A stretch of DNA of 38,607 nucleotides, from the NCBI GenBank assembly GCA_030447685.1, contig JAUJOK010000044.1, forward strand, positions 1 to 38,607, given 5' to 3'. The notes under the pieces are model-generated. The model did no database searches. It was not told the origin of the DNA and saw only the letters and a list, made by a program, of their open reading frames with translations. Numbering within the stretch: the stretch's first letter is position 1; each line of letters starts with the position of its first letter. Positions 7,009-13,960 of this stretch are shown in pieces. This DNA is from Armatimonadaceae bacterium. Its GTDB lineage: Bacteria; Armatimonadota; Armatimonadia; Armatimonadales; Armatimonadaceae. A program made the translations under genes and the position numbers.

Positions 7009-8013
7009 ATGACAGAAAAGTCTAACGGAAGTCTGGCAGCACGGTCGGGTAGAAGCCCTGCCTACCCTGCCTTCGACCTCGAAACAGCGATTGAAAAGTT
7101 GAAAGTTTTTCACAAAGCCAACCGGTATAACGCTGTCAGCATCACAGGGGCAACTGACAGCCTCGGCTACAAGAGTGAAAGAAGCGGTACTGCACAACGG
7201 GCAATTGCCGCTCTGATTAGCTACGGCCTGCTGTCCGAAGAGGGGGTTGGCCCTGCCCGAAAGGTTAAGATAACGGAACTTGGCCGTAAAATTCTTCTCC
7301 TGCCTGAAGACGACGAGGATAGAATTGGCTATCTTCAGGAAGCGGCTCTAAAACCTAAAATCTACCGCGACATGCTTGATGAGTGGCCTGAGAGCCTTCC
7401 GAGTGATGCGGAGATGACCAAATTCCTTACCATCGAAAGGGACTACAACGAGGAAACGGTTCGTATCCTGATCAGAGATTTTAAGGCGACGTATGAGTTC
7501 GCAAGGCTGGAAGGAAACGGTATAATATCCGAACAAGAACCGGATAAAGCCGAGAGGAAAGACAGCCATGTTGCGAATAAAGCGAACCCGCCCCTCACAG
7601 ATGTATTTAGTTCTTTTTTTCCGCCACCAGGCGCAGGGAGGGCAACCATGACACCCTCAGCACCGGCGGCTGAAGCGCGCACCCTCACAATACCAATAAC
7701 AGGCGGTAGAATAGCACTCCTTCAGACGCCCGGCGAAGTCACGGAGAACGATTTTAAGTTCTTGCAAACGTACCTGACGCTCATGAAGGATGCAATCATC
7801 ACAGGTACGGTCTCCCCGCCTCCAGCAACGAAGCCATTTGAGATACGTACGGGTGCAGCAATATGGCGCGCCCAGGACGTTGATCGCCCGATCACGGTGA
7901 TTGGTTACTGGGGAGAACGTGGCGGGACGCATTATGTCCGTATTGAAGGGTCTGATACAGGAGTTCCGTTGAATGAAGTTGTATACGATTCCACCGTATC
8001 ATTACCACTGTAA
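7009..8013 (+). CDS. Transposon cargo protein with winged-helix-like N-terminus, unknown function
   Basis: This 334-aa protein has no function I can name. The start is fixed by a near-perfect Shine-Dalgarno site GGAGGTGAT at 6995-7003. Residues 20-100 look like a winged helix: FDLETAIEKLKVF, then SERSGTAQRAIAALISYGL, then KVKITELGRKILL. Residues 105-175 are helical. A Pro/Ala/Glu-rich linker follows (about 175-225), and then a strand-helix unit (LTIPITGGRIALLQTPGEV, DFKFLQTYLTLMKDAII). The last 60 residues (TGAAIWRAQD ... YVRIEGSDTG) look like a small beta barrel. No membrane segment or signal peptide is seen. Its own promoter and nearby palindromes suggest a DNA-binding regulator or host-interaction factor of the element. 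This reading is inference from predicted fold only. Confidence 0.75.
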   Translation: MTEKSNGSLAARSGRSPAYPAFDLETAIEKLKVFHKANRYNAVSITGATDSLGYKSERSGTAQRAIAALISYGLLSEEGVGPARKVKITELGRKILLLPEDDEDRIGYLQEAALKPKIYRDMLDEWPESLPSDAEMTKFLTIERDYNEETVRILIRDFKATYEFARLEGNGIISEQEPDKAERKDSHVANKANPPLTDVFSSFFPPPGAGRATMTPSAPAAEARTLTIPITGGRIALLQTPGEVTENDFKFLQTYLTLMKDAIITGTVSPPPATKPFEIRTGAAIWRAQDVDRPITVIGYWGERGGTHYVRIEGSDTGVPLNEVVYDSTVSLPL

Positions 8014-8016
8014 CGA

Positions 8017-8048
8017 CTTCGGCCCGATGCATCAACATCGGGCCGAAG
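8017..8048 (+). terminator. Strong hairpin after the cargo gene
   Basis: Perfect 13-bp arms (8017-8029 and 8036-8048, CTTCGGCCCGATG and its complement) with a 6-nt loop start 3 bases after the stop codon. No U run follows, so it may be an mRNA-stabilising 3' hairpin or a weak terminator. Confidence 0.6.
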
Positions 8049-8052
8049 AGGA

Positions 8053-8129
8053 CAGCGCGGGGCTGTTTGATAGAACTCAGCACTCTATTTTAACAGATGT
8101 GGCTGCAATCAGCAAGCCTCCCCGCGCTG
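8053..8129 (+). ncRNA. Candidate structured RNA (three-way junction) inside the transposon
   Basis: An outer perfect 10-bp helix (CAGCGCGGGG 8053-8062 with CCCCGCGCTG 8120-8129) encloses two hairpins. The first has CTGTT/AACAG (8063-8067, 8092-8096) continued by ATAGA/TCTAT (8070-8074, 8084-8088). The second is GCTG/CAGC (8102-8105, 8110-8113). The segment lies between two cargo genes and has no convincing reading frame. I do not recognise an RNA family. Whether it is transcribed is unknown. Confidence 0.4.
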
Positions 8130-8179
8130 GGGAGGGCCATAATGCCAGTGTGGAAACACCTGGCCGTATTAAGGCCGCG

Positions 8180-8204
8180 CCCCCGGTGGATTATCCACCG
8201 GGGG
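8180..8204 (+). terminator. GC-rich hairpin upstream of the 68-aa gene
   Basis: CCCCCGGTGGA (8180-8190) pairs perfectly with TCCACCGGGGG (8194-8204) around a 3-nt loop and is followed by CTTTCCTTCGTT. It could end transcription coming through the structured segment before the next promoter. Confidence 0.5.
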
Positions 8205-8248
8205 CTTTCCTTCGTTATACTCCCCGCCGTTTGGTGTATAATCCAAGC

Positions 8249-8455
8249 ATGGACGCCTTAGATCAAAAACCCTGCGACCAATGGCCTGCCGACGAAGAAT
8301 CACCGGATGGCTTACGCGGTACGCCGTCTGAGCGGTTTGTCGAGGCAGCGCGGCGCGTGTTCTCTGCCACCAAAGAGCAGATAGCAGAGGCAGAAGCCAA
8401 GCAGCAGCCGAAACCCCGCCGCCGTGCCGGTCGGCCCCGTACCTCGCAGGTTTAA
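8249..8455 (+). CDS. Small basic-tailed protein, transposon cargo
   Basis: This 68-aa protein starts at ATG 8249, 6 nt after a perfect TATAAT (8237-8242), the leaderless arrangement seen elsewhere in the window; there is no good -35 box. An acidic start (MDALDQ ... ADEESPDGL) is followed by the helical core SERFVEAARRVFSATKEQIAEAEAK and a basic tail (KPRRRAGRPR). Small proteins of this shape, with a FxxAxRxxFxxxKEQI-like helix, are common and uncharacterised in bacteria; some resemble antitoxin halves. No toxin-like gene overlaps it here, so I assign no function. It lies inside the mobile element. Confidence 0.6.
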   Translation: MDALDQKPCDQWPADEESPDGLRGTPSERFVEAARRVFSATKEQIAEAEAKQQPKPRRRAGRPRTSQV

Positions 8456-8479
8456 CAGCGAAGCCCACGGCAAAATGCG

Positions 8480-8701
8480 ATGAATCCCCAACCAGCCGAA
8501 CGAAAAAAGAGCGCGGGCACGGCTACAATCGGGGCCGTCTTTTGGACGATTGTATCGTTCTACGGGTTGTTTTCCCTCTTCTCCGCAGCCGGAACAGTGG
8601 GCAGGATTTTCTGCCTCCTAACGATAGTCGGCTCTACAACGATAGCATCCGTTTCCTGGGCGCAAGCAATCACCCTCTGGAAAAGCCATCGCAACCAGTA
8701 A
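8480..8701 (+). CDS. Small two-helix membrane protein, transposon cargo
   Basis: This 73-aa protein has a polar N-terminus (MNPQPAERKKSAG), two hydrophobic segments (about residues 17-38 and 41-63) and a short basic end (KSHRNQ). It would place both termini on the cytoplasmic side. No strong Shine-Dalgarno site is visible. It ends 41 bases before the right terminal repeat of the transposon. I recognise no family. Hydrophobic composition over both segments supports a real gene, but the small size and weak start signal keep confidence moderate. Confidence 0.5.
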   Translation: MNPQPAERKKSAGTATIGAVFWTIVSFYGLFSLFSAAGTVGRIFCLLTIVGSTTIASVSWAQAITLWKSHRNQ

Positions 8702-8730
8702 AAACGTGACGGAACCTAAAGGCACGACCC

Positions 8731-8759
8731 TTGACACTGCTTTATGTGTCAAGTATATT
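8731..8759 (+). promoter_or_regulatory. Outward-facing promoter at the right end of the transposon
   Basis: TTGACA (8731-8736) and TATATT (8754-8759) are exactly 17 bp apart, pointing out of the element to the right. The -10 box lies inside the terminal repeat. The spacer also makes a small palindrome, CTTGACAC (8730-8737) with GTGTCAAG (8746-8753). No plus-strand gene follows for over 1.1 kb, so at this site the promoter would run antisense to the DUF1080 gene. Confidence 0.6.
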
Positions 8760-8765
8760 ATTACC
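8743..8765 (-). repeat. Right terminal inverted repeat of the IS1595-family element
   Basis: This is the exact reverse complement of 5689-5711 over 23 bases, followed immediately by the target duplication TTTATTTT (8766-8773). Confidence 0.93.
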
Positions 8766-8785
8766 TTTATTTTTGTTCCTGTGTC

Positions 8786-8954
8786 GGCCCTCACCCCCGG
8801 CCCCTCTCCCAATTCTGGGAGAGGGGAGCCTGGCACGGCAGCAGCCCCGGCTTCGCACGAGAGCAAGGAACACCAGGCATGGCGCGAAGCCGGGGTTGGC
8901 AAGGCCACAGGCACCCCTCTCCCAGAATTGGGAGAGGGGCCGGGGGTGAGGGCC
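8786..8954. repeat. Dispersed GC-rich palindromic repeat, copy C, complete
   Basis: Two perfect 41-bp inverted arms (8786-8826 and 8914-8954) flank an 87-bp centre. The centre has its own inverted pair, CCCCGGCTTCGC (8845-8856) and GCGAAGCCGGGG (8884-8895). Each 41-bp arm is internally palindromic around CTCTCCCA/TGGGAGAG. The modules match copies at 4246 and 21451. No coding capacity is credible. It looks like a non-autonomous MITE-like element or a REP-type repeat. Confidence 0.88.
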
Positions 8955-8972
8955 AAACGGGAACGAGGGCAG

Positions 8973-9716
8973 CTACTCGTCATACCCCTTCAGCGGGCGC
9001 ACCCAGATGTTGCGAAAGCGCACCGGGTTCCCGTGATCCTGAAGTTTGAGCGGGCCGGTAGGCGGATGCGCGCGGTACTGGGCCACGTCTTTATGCCGCG
9101 TCCCGCCCAGCAGCGCCGTGTGGTTGTGGAGCACGACGCCGTTGTGAATCAGCGTCACATAGCCGGGCGATTCCACCGTATCACCGCTGAAGCGCGGCGC
9201 GGTAAAAAGAATATCGTAGGTCTGCCACTCGCCGGGCGGGCGGCAGGCGTTCACCAGCGGCGGATACTGGCCGTAGATCGCCCCGGCCAGACCGTCGGCG
9301 TAGGTCGGGTTCTGATAGGTATCCAGCACCTGAATCTCGTAGCGTCCCATTAAAAAGACACCGCTGTTGCCGCGCCCCTGGCTGTCGCCCTTCGGCGGGC
9401 TGGGCGTGCACCATTCCAGGTGAATCTGGCAATCGCCGAACTCGTCGCGTGTTATAATGTCGCCGCCGCCGGGCGTCCCATGGGCAGGCACCTGCATGTA
9501 GCCGTTCTCGACGATCCAGCCGGACGGCTCGCCTTTTTGCGACTGCCACCGGGAAAGGTCCGTGCCGTCGAATAGCACCAGGGCGTCGGAAGGCGGTGCG
9601 CCCGGCGCGCCACCCGGCGTAACGATGGCCGCCTGGGGACGAGAACCGTCGTGGACGCGCCATCTGTCACCGGGCAGAAACGGCGTGTCCTGATAGCCGA
9701 TGTTCGCAATAGTCAT
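8973..9716 (-). CDS. DUF1080 (3-keto-disaccharide hydrolase-like) protein
   Basis: This protein belongs to the DUF1080/PF06439 family, a concanavalin-like beta-jellyroll linked to carbohydrate breakdown, including 3-keto-glycoside hydrolysis. ATG at 9716 is supported by AGGAGG 7 nt upstream, which gives 247 aa; the open frame upstream is not needed. Diagnostic stretches are LVLFDGTDLSRWQ, WIVENGYMQVP, FGDCQIHLEWCTP, GRGNSGVFLMGRYEIQVLD, then GEWQTYDILFTAP and FRNIWVRPL at the end. No signal peptide is visible in the chosen product, whereas many relatives are exported. It has no functional neighbours here, since it stands between a dispersed repeat and an unrelated divergent gene. Confidence 0.88.
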   Translation of the reverse strand: MTIANIGYQDTPFLPGDRWRVHDGSRPQAAIVTPGGAPGAPPSDALVLFDGTDLSRWQSQKGEPSGWIVENGYMQVPAHGTPGGGDIITRDEFGDCQIHLEWCTPSPPKGDSQGRGNSGVFLMGRYEIQVLDTYQNPTYADGLAGAIYGQYPPLVNACRPPGEWQTYDILFTAPRFSGDTVESPGYVTLIHNGVVLHNHTALLGGTRHKDVAQYRAHPPTGPLKLQDHGNPVRFRNIWVRPLKGYDE

Positions 9717-9901
9717 GGAATGTCCTCCTGTCGCCCTTCGTTTTACCCGATGAATCAGCCTTCGCATCGCGCCTTTAAAATTCATCTCGTCTCTTTTCGG
9801 GCGGCGCTCCCCGGTTTCGCGCCGACATGGCTTCGGGTAGACCCACAGTAACGTATTGCATCGGCGCGCACAAGACGCGCGCCACGAGGAGTAGTGAAAA
9901 C

Positions 9902-10276
9902 ATGCCGGAACCACATAAAGGGCCAATGCTGCCGGTCGGAGAAGAGATGAAGCCGCAGGACACAACGGTCGCCCGTCCGTCGGGGGTCGATCAGCAGCAG
10001 GCTCAGCCGAACGAGAATCTGGCGAACCAGCCTATTTCCAGCGACAAGGGCTTCGACCGCGACAAGCAGCAGCACACTTGGGGCGACCAGGACCCGCAGG
10101 AGGGCGTCAGCGCCGGTGTCACGCAGGGCCACACGGACCCGCAGCAGGCCAAGCATGGCCGCTCGGCGGAGGCTACCAGCAAAAGCAGCACCGGTCTCCC
10201 CAGCGACAACAACGACGACGGCAAGCCGCCGAGCGGCCAGAACCCGCGCACGCACAGCGAACAGAAGAACAGTTAA
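9902..10276 (+). CDS. Highly hydrophilic, probably disordered protein
   Basis: The 124-aa product is dominated by Gln, Asp, Ser, Lys, Pro, Asn and Gly, with almost no large hydrophobic residues and no cysteine after the start. It contains segments such as VDQQQAQPNENLANQP and HTWGDQDPQEGV. GAGGAG at 9886-9891 supports ATG 9902. Such composition resembles desiccation- or stress-related hydrophilins, but no family motif is present and I assign no function. A near-perfect inverted repeat downstream separates it from the convergent thioredoxin gene. The gene is divergent from DUF1080, with 185 bp between the two starts. Confidence 0.65.
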   Translation: MPEPHKGPMLPVGEEMKPQDTTVARPSGVDQQQAQPNENLANQPISSDKGFDRDKQQHTWGDQDPQEGVSAGVTQGHTDPQQAKHGRSAEATSKSSTGLPSDNNDDGKPPSGQNPRTHSEQKNS

Positions 10277-10286
10277 GCTTTCGCCG

Positions 10287-10346
10287 ATAATTCTGTACTG
10301 CCTGCCCTGCGGATCTCGTTCAGAAAGGTGGGCGGTACAGAATTAT
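10287..10346. terminator. Inverted repeat between convergent genes
   Basis: ATAATTCTGTACTGCC (10287-10302) pairs with GGCGGTACAGAATTAT (10331-10346) at 15 of 16 positions, with a 28-nt loop. It lies between two convergent genes and ends in A/T on both sides, so it could stop both transcripts. Confidence 0.6.
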
Positions 10347-10386
10347 TGGTCTTGCAGACATAGCTTTACTGTGTAGGTTTTCTTCC

Positions 10387-10857
10387 TTAAGTTTTGCCGA
10401 TTGTCTCCTGGATGAAGGTTTCGATGGCGGGGGCAGGACGCGCCCCGGCACTGCGCGACGCTTCCCGCCCCCCAACAAAAACCGCCAGCGTCGGTATCGA
10501 GCGAATCTGATACCTCTGGCCCAGCGCGGGAAGCGCTTCCGTGTTTACCTTAACCACCAGAAACTTCCCGCTGCCCGCCGCCGCCACCATTTCCAATTCC
10601 GGCGCTACCATGCGGCACGGCCCGCACCAGGGTGCCCAGTAGTCCACCACAACCGGCAGCGCCGCCGCCCCGATAATCCGGTCGAACTGCGCAGCGGTAT
10701 CCATTTCCAGCGGAACGGACGGCGGCGCAAGGTCGCCCTTGCAGTTGCCGCAGCGCCCGGTCTCCCCCAGACGCTCGAACGGAATCCGGTTTTTCTGCCC
10801 GCAGGCGGGGCAGACAGCAATCAGTCCTTTATCGTCAAACGACGTGGCGCTATTCAT
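10387..10857 (-). CDS. trxC: Thioredoxin with N-terminal zinc ribbon (thioredoxin 2 type)
   Basis: This is a cytoplasmic disulfide reductase of the Trx2 type. The first 45 residues hold a zinc ribbon (C16/C19 CPAC and C36/C39 CGNC) as in TrxC. The thioredoxin domain has the active site WCGPC (residues 77-81) and the IPTL cis-proline loop later on. The length of 156 aa is close to E. coli TrxC (139 aa) with a slightly longer tail. GAGGG precedes the ATG. It lies 18 bp downstream of the ferritin-like gene in the same direction, so the pair probably forms an oxidative-stress operon. This link is inferred from spacing and the two roles. Confidence 0.92.
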   Translation of the reverse strand: MNSATSFDDKGLIAVCPACGQKNRIPFERLGETGRCGNCKGDLAPPSVPLEMDTAAQFDRIIGAAALPVVVDYWAPWCGPCRMVAPELEMVAAAGSGKFLVVKVNTEALPALGQRYQIRSIPTLAVFVGGREASRSAGARPAPAIETFIQETIGKT

Positions 10858-10875
10858 CGCTGGGAACCCTCGCGT

Positions 10876-11304
10876 CTATTCGCCCCAGTTGCCGTGCAGA
10901 ATTTTCTGCGTCTCGTCAGGGTGGTTGCTTTCGTCCTGCAAGAAGTTCTCCATCTGAATGCGGATGCCAATCTCACCCACCGCATCCGCCAGATCGATCA
11001 GCCGCGTATAGGCGGCCACGGCTTCGGTTTCCGCGTCCAGCACGTTTTGCAGTAGTTCGCGAGGGTCGCTGCCAGGCGGCACCGGTTTGGCGACGGTCGT
11101 AGGTATTCCGCCCAGCGCCGAAATCTTGTCCGCCAGATACTGCGCGTGACCCTGCTCGTCGGGTATCTCAGCGCGGAAAAACGCGACCAGTTCCGGGCGA
11201 TGCGGCCCGGTGACGATCGCCGAATATTGCAGATACTGAATAACAGCCTGGTACTCCGCCGATAGCTGATCGTTCATCGCGGCAACCAGTGCCTGTTTAC
11301 TCAT
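10876..11304 (-). CDS. Ferritin-like/bacterioferritin-type protein
   Basis: This 142-aa four-helix protein is probably involved in iron handling or oxidative stress. Iron-ligand patterns typical of the ferritin-like fold are visible: NDQLSAEYQAVIQYLQYS in helix 1, EIPDEQGHAQYLADKI in helix 2, DAETEAVAAYTRLIDLA in helix 3 and ENFLQDESNHPDE in helix 4. Two ExxH motifs (DEQGH and DESNH) are intact. It is shorter than classical bacterioferritin (about 157 aa), so cage assembly cannot be assumed. AGGAAGGG lies about 10 nt before the ATG. It is the first gene of the unit with trxC. Confidence 0.85.
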   Translation of the reverse strand: MSKQALVAAMNDQLSAEYQAVIQYLQYSAIVTGPHRPELVAFFRAEIPDEQGHAQYLADKISALGGIPTTVAKPVPPGSDPRELLQNVLDAETEAVAAYTRLIDLADAVGEIGIRIQMENFLQDESNHPDETQKILHGNWGE

Positions 11305-11447
11305 TTTCCAATACCCTTCCTATTTCCTGAAAGTCTTTTTTTGCCTTACCAGGCTAAACCCGCCCGTGCGTAAAGCATGCCTTGCCGTTACCTGTTTTAC
11401 CCCGCCAGCCCCCATCACATCACCGGCGGGGAATCTTTTACGGTTGT

Positions 11448-11476
11448 TTGACAGGTCCGGCTGACGCCCTTACAAT
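11448..11476 (+). promoter_or_regulatory. Consensus promoter, leaderless
   Basis: TTGACA (11448-11453) and TACAAT (11471-11476) are 17 bp apart. The GTG start of the YcaQ-like gene follows 6 nt after the -10 box, so the mRNA should start at the start codon. Confidence 0.8.
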
Positions 11477-11482
11477 GGAACG

Positions 11483-12700
11483 GTGTCGGACGTTCTTCAG
11501 ACAGAGGCGGCAGCCGCGCGCCGGTTCCTCGTTCACTCCTTTGGCCTGCAAAGCCCGCAAAGCCTGCCGGATGTCTCCACGGCGCTTGACCTGCTGGAGT
11601 TCGTGCAGATGGACTCCATCAACGTCTGCGGGCGTATCCACGATCTTATTTTGTGGGCGCGCGTGCGAAACTACCAAACTTTGCTGCTGGATGATCTGCT
11701 GTACGGTCCCGCGCGCCGGGCATTTGAATACTACTTCCCTAACCTGTGCGCGCTGCCCCTGCGGGACTATCCCTACTTTGTGCGCGATATGCGGGCGCGC
11801 GCCGCTACACCGGGCCGCTGGCACGGCCTGCTGCCGGAGGAGATTCTGGTTGCCGCGCGCCTGCTGGAGCGGCTTGCCGCCGATGGGCCGCTGCGAACAC
11901 GTGGGGGCGGCGATGACGCCGGGCATACGACCTCCGGCTGGGGAACGCGCATGCGCGTGGCGACACGGGTGCTGGAAAAGCTCTGGCTCCAGGGACGTCT
12001 GACGGTGCATCGGCGGGAGAACTTCGAGCGATGGTTCGCGCTGACGGAGCAGGTCCTGCCGCAAATGGCCCCGCATCATCAGACCGATGATAAGCTTCCC
12101 AGCCAAGCCGAAGAGCGGGAATTCAAGTGCCGAAAGCGGCTGCGCGCAAGGCGTCTATTCCGCCCGAAGCCCGCCGATATTTCCCTTCTCGGCGCAAGCG
12201 CCTTTGTGCCGGTCCGCCTGAAAGGCGCAGACCACCGCCCCTGGTATGTGTTCCGGGAAGACGCCGAAACGCTCGCGCAGGCCGAGGCGCTGCCCATCGG
12301 TACGGAGGTGAACCTCCTCGCCCCGCTCGACCCGCTGGTGTATGACCGGGAGCGCACGCGCAATGTTTTTGACTTCGACTATACGTGGGAGGTGTACACG
12401 CCCGCCGCTAAACGCCGCTGGGGCTACTACGCGCTTCCTATCCTCTGGGGAGACCGTTTAGCAGGGCGTATCGATCCGAAGGTAGACCGCAAAACAAAAA
12501 CCCTGATTATCAACTCGCTGTGGCTGGAACCCTGGGCAGCGGCCCATGAGATCGCCCCCGCCCTGACGGTTCGTCTTGCGGCTTTCCAGAAATTTCACGG
12601 TGCCCACCAGATCGTTATCCAGCAGACGCCGGACGCGGCAGTTCGGGCGGTCGTGGAGGAAGCCCTACGGATGAATGGAAGTTCCGTGGAGGCACTTTAA
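11483..12700 (+). CDS. YcaQ/AlkX-type winged-helix DNA glycosylase family protein
   Basis: This belongs to the DUF1006/HTH_42 family whose E. coli member YcaQ unhooks DNA interstrand crosslinks. The family QxD element is present in LEFVQMDSINVCGRIHDLIL (Q42, D44), followed by the typical LWARVRNY. Later come LLAPLDPLVYDRERTRNVFDF and YTWEVYTP, then YYALPILWGDRLAGRIDPK and a final strand-rich part, which are conserved C-terminal motifs. The length of 405 aa is normal. GTG at 11483 is supported by a perfect promoter immediately upstream. The last bases overlap the stop of the convergent kinase-like gene. The glycosylase role comes from the family, not from the sequence alone. Confidence 0.87.
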   Translation: MSDVLQTEAAAARRFLVHSFGLQSPQSLPDVSTALDLLEFVQMDSINVCGRIHDLILWARVRNYQTLLLDDLLYGPARRAFEYYFPNLCALPLRDYPYFVRDMRARAATPGRWHGLLPEEILVAARLLERLAADGPLRTRGGGDDAGHTTSGWGTRMRVATRVLEKLWLQGRLTVHRRENFERWFALTEQVLPQMAPHHQTDDKLPSQAEEREFKCRKRLRARRLFRPKPADISLLGASAFVPVRLKGADHRPWYVFREDAETLAQAEALPIGTEVNLLAPLDPLVYDRERTRNVFDFDYTWEVYTPAAKRRWGYYALPILWGDRLAGRIDPKVDRKTKTLIINSLWLEPWAAAHEIAPALTVRLAAFQKFHGAHQIVIQQTPDAAVRAVVEEALRMNGSSVEAL

Positions 12701-13548
12701 CCGCTCGGAGCGGACCTCGCCTCGGACCAGGCGCAATAGAAATCGGCCATGGAATCGAAGCGGTCGCCGGGGTTCTCGCAACACGCGCGGCGCATCACCG
12801 CATACAAGAGGTCACTTCCCCGAAACGGTTGGCGCTCCAGCGACCCGTTTGACAGGAACACCGCCATCGTTCGCCCCATCGTGAAGACATTGGTGCGCTG
12901 GTCGATAACGGCTCCCCGCTCGAACTCCTCCGGGGCCATGAAGCGCGACGAGCCGAACATCCGGCCCATCTCGTTAGTGAACGGCCCATAATGGTACGTG
13001 TCCAGGTCCATCAGGCGCAGCCGACGACGGGCGAAATCGTAGATCAGGCAGCCGTCATAGAAATCCGACGCAATCCATCCCTGCCGGGCCAGCGCATCGT
13101 GCAGCTCGAAAATTATATCCAGAGCGCAGATGATCTCCTCTGCCGGTAGGCCCCGGAACCGCTGGAAGGCCGAGCGCGGGTCATCACGCTCTGCCCGCTT
13201 CACCCCCAGAAGCTCCCCCTCCACCCATTCATAAATTAACAGCGGGCCGTGCGGCGACTCCTCGATGACCTGATGCAGGCGAGGAAGCGCGGGATGGTCG
13301 CAGCCCTGGCGCAGACGGACGGCGTTTCGCAGCAGCGCGACACGCGCCGAATGGGAAAGATAGGGTCGCGGGTCATCGGGTAGGCCCGCCGTCTTGACAA
13401 AGAACCGCTCGCCGCCGCCGATACGCACCCCATAGGAGATGTTCCTCGAATCCTGTGTGTCAAAGACGGCAAAGACCTCACCGACCGCAGTCAGATATGC
13501 CTCCGGCGTCTCCTCGATGCGCTGAACGTCAAATAGCGGATGGCTCAT
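12697..13548 (-). CDS. Serine/threonine kinase-like protein of the DFYDG type
   Basis: This 283-aa protein has a Hanks-type kinase layout. It has an ATP-site lysine in FFVK (K52), a hinge region LLIYEWVEGELL, a catalytic loop ASDFYDGCLIYDF (D162), a metal-binding loop LMDLDTY in place of DFG (D181/D183), APEEF (205-209), and the subdomain IX-like DQRTNVFTMGRTMAVF with R263 near the end. HRD is replaced by ASD, and the usual loop asparagine is cysteine. From memory, a group of Gram-positive kinase-like proteins shares the DFYDG loop, so these may be family features rather than decay. Activity is uncertain. It overlaps the convergent YcaQ-like gene by 4 bases and precedes nothing obviously related. 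Confidence 0.78.
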   Translation of the reverse strand: MSHPLFDVQRIEETPEAYLTAVGEVFAVFDTQDSRNISYGVRIGGGERFFVKTAGLPDDPRPYLSHSARVALLRNAVRLRQGCDHPALPRLHQVIEESPHGPLLIYEWVEGELLGVKRAERDDPRSAFQRFRGLPAEEIICALDIIFELHDALARQGWIASDFYDGCLIYDFARRRLRLMDLDTYHYGPFTNEMGRMFGSSRFMAPEEFERGAVIDQRTNVFTMGRTMAVFLSNGSLERQPFRGSDLLYAVMRRACCENPGDRFDSMADFYCAWSEARSAPSG

Positions 13549-13562
13549 AGTGAAAGCGGTGT

Positions 13563-13877
13563 TTATGTCTTCGCGAATTCGTGTATCCGGCTGGTCAGAT
13601 AGAAGGCAACGGCGCTAACCGGCAATAGCACTGTATTGACGAGCACAATACGCGCTGCTACGCCTACGGAAAAATCAAGGTCCAAATCCATTTTATTCGC
13701 GTGGGCACTCTGGTATCTCACATCCAGATAAAGGATCACGAACGCCAGAAGCAGGTGCCCGATAACGATTCCGAGCCATCGTCCCCAATACGCCGCGCTT
13801 GCGGCCACCAGCAGGAAAGTCAGCCAGGCACCAGGGCTGTAGGAAAGTAGCTGCGACACCGTCCAATCCCAATCCAT
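13563..13877 (-). CDS. Small membrane protein, three predicted helices
   Basis: The 104-aa product has hydrophobic segments at about residues 15-31, 33-51 and 73-95. Between the second and third is a polar loop with an acidic cluster (KMDLDLDFS). I recognise no family. It lies 14 bp upstream of the kinase-like gene on the same strand, so both are probably co-transcribed. The ATG follows AAAGGGCCTATAGA, which could act as a Shine-Dalgarno site. Confidence 0.65.
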   Translation of the reverse strand: MDWDWTVSQLLSYSPGAWLTFLLVAASAAYWGRWLGIVIGHLLLAFVILYLDVRYQSAHANKMDLDLDFSVGVAARIVLVNTVLLPVSAVAFYLTSRIHEFAKT

Positions 13878-13960
13878 TCTATAGGCCCTTTACTTTCGTT
13901 GGTTGAACGTCAACATTGTCCGGCAGCGTGCGCTGCATTTGTGTTTGGTAGAAGGGGTGG

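Larger units (their letters stand above)
5689..8765 (+). mobile_element. Complete IS1595-family transposon with cargo, 3,077 bp
   Basis: The element is bounded by a perfect 23-bp inverted repeat (5689-5711 and 8743-8765), each outer end starting GGTAATAATATAC. It is flanked on both sides by the 8-bp direct repeat TTTATTTT (5681-5688 and 8766-8773). An 8-bp target duplication is the hallmark of the IS1595 family, and the transposase inside belongs to that family. Beyond the transposase it carries a 334-aa gene, a structured intergenic segment, a 68-aa gene and a 73-aa membrane gene. Family members with passenger genes are known, but I do not recognise this cargo set. Intact ends, an identical target duplication and an intact transposase imply recent insertion. 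Confidence 0.93.

Noticed and set aside
8249..8701. A toxin-antitoxin pair in the transposon
   Set aside because: The 68-aa and 73-aa genes do not overlap, belong to no toxin family I know, and the second is a plain two-helix membrane protein.
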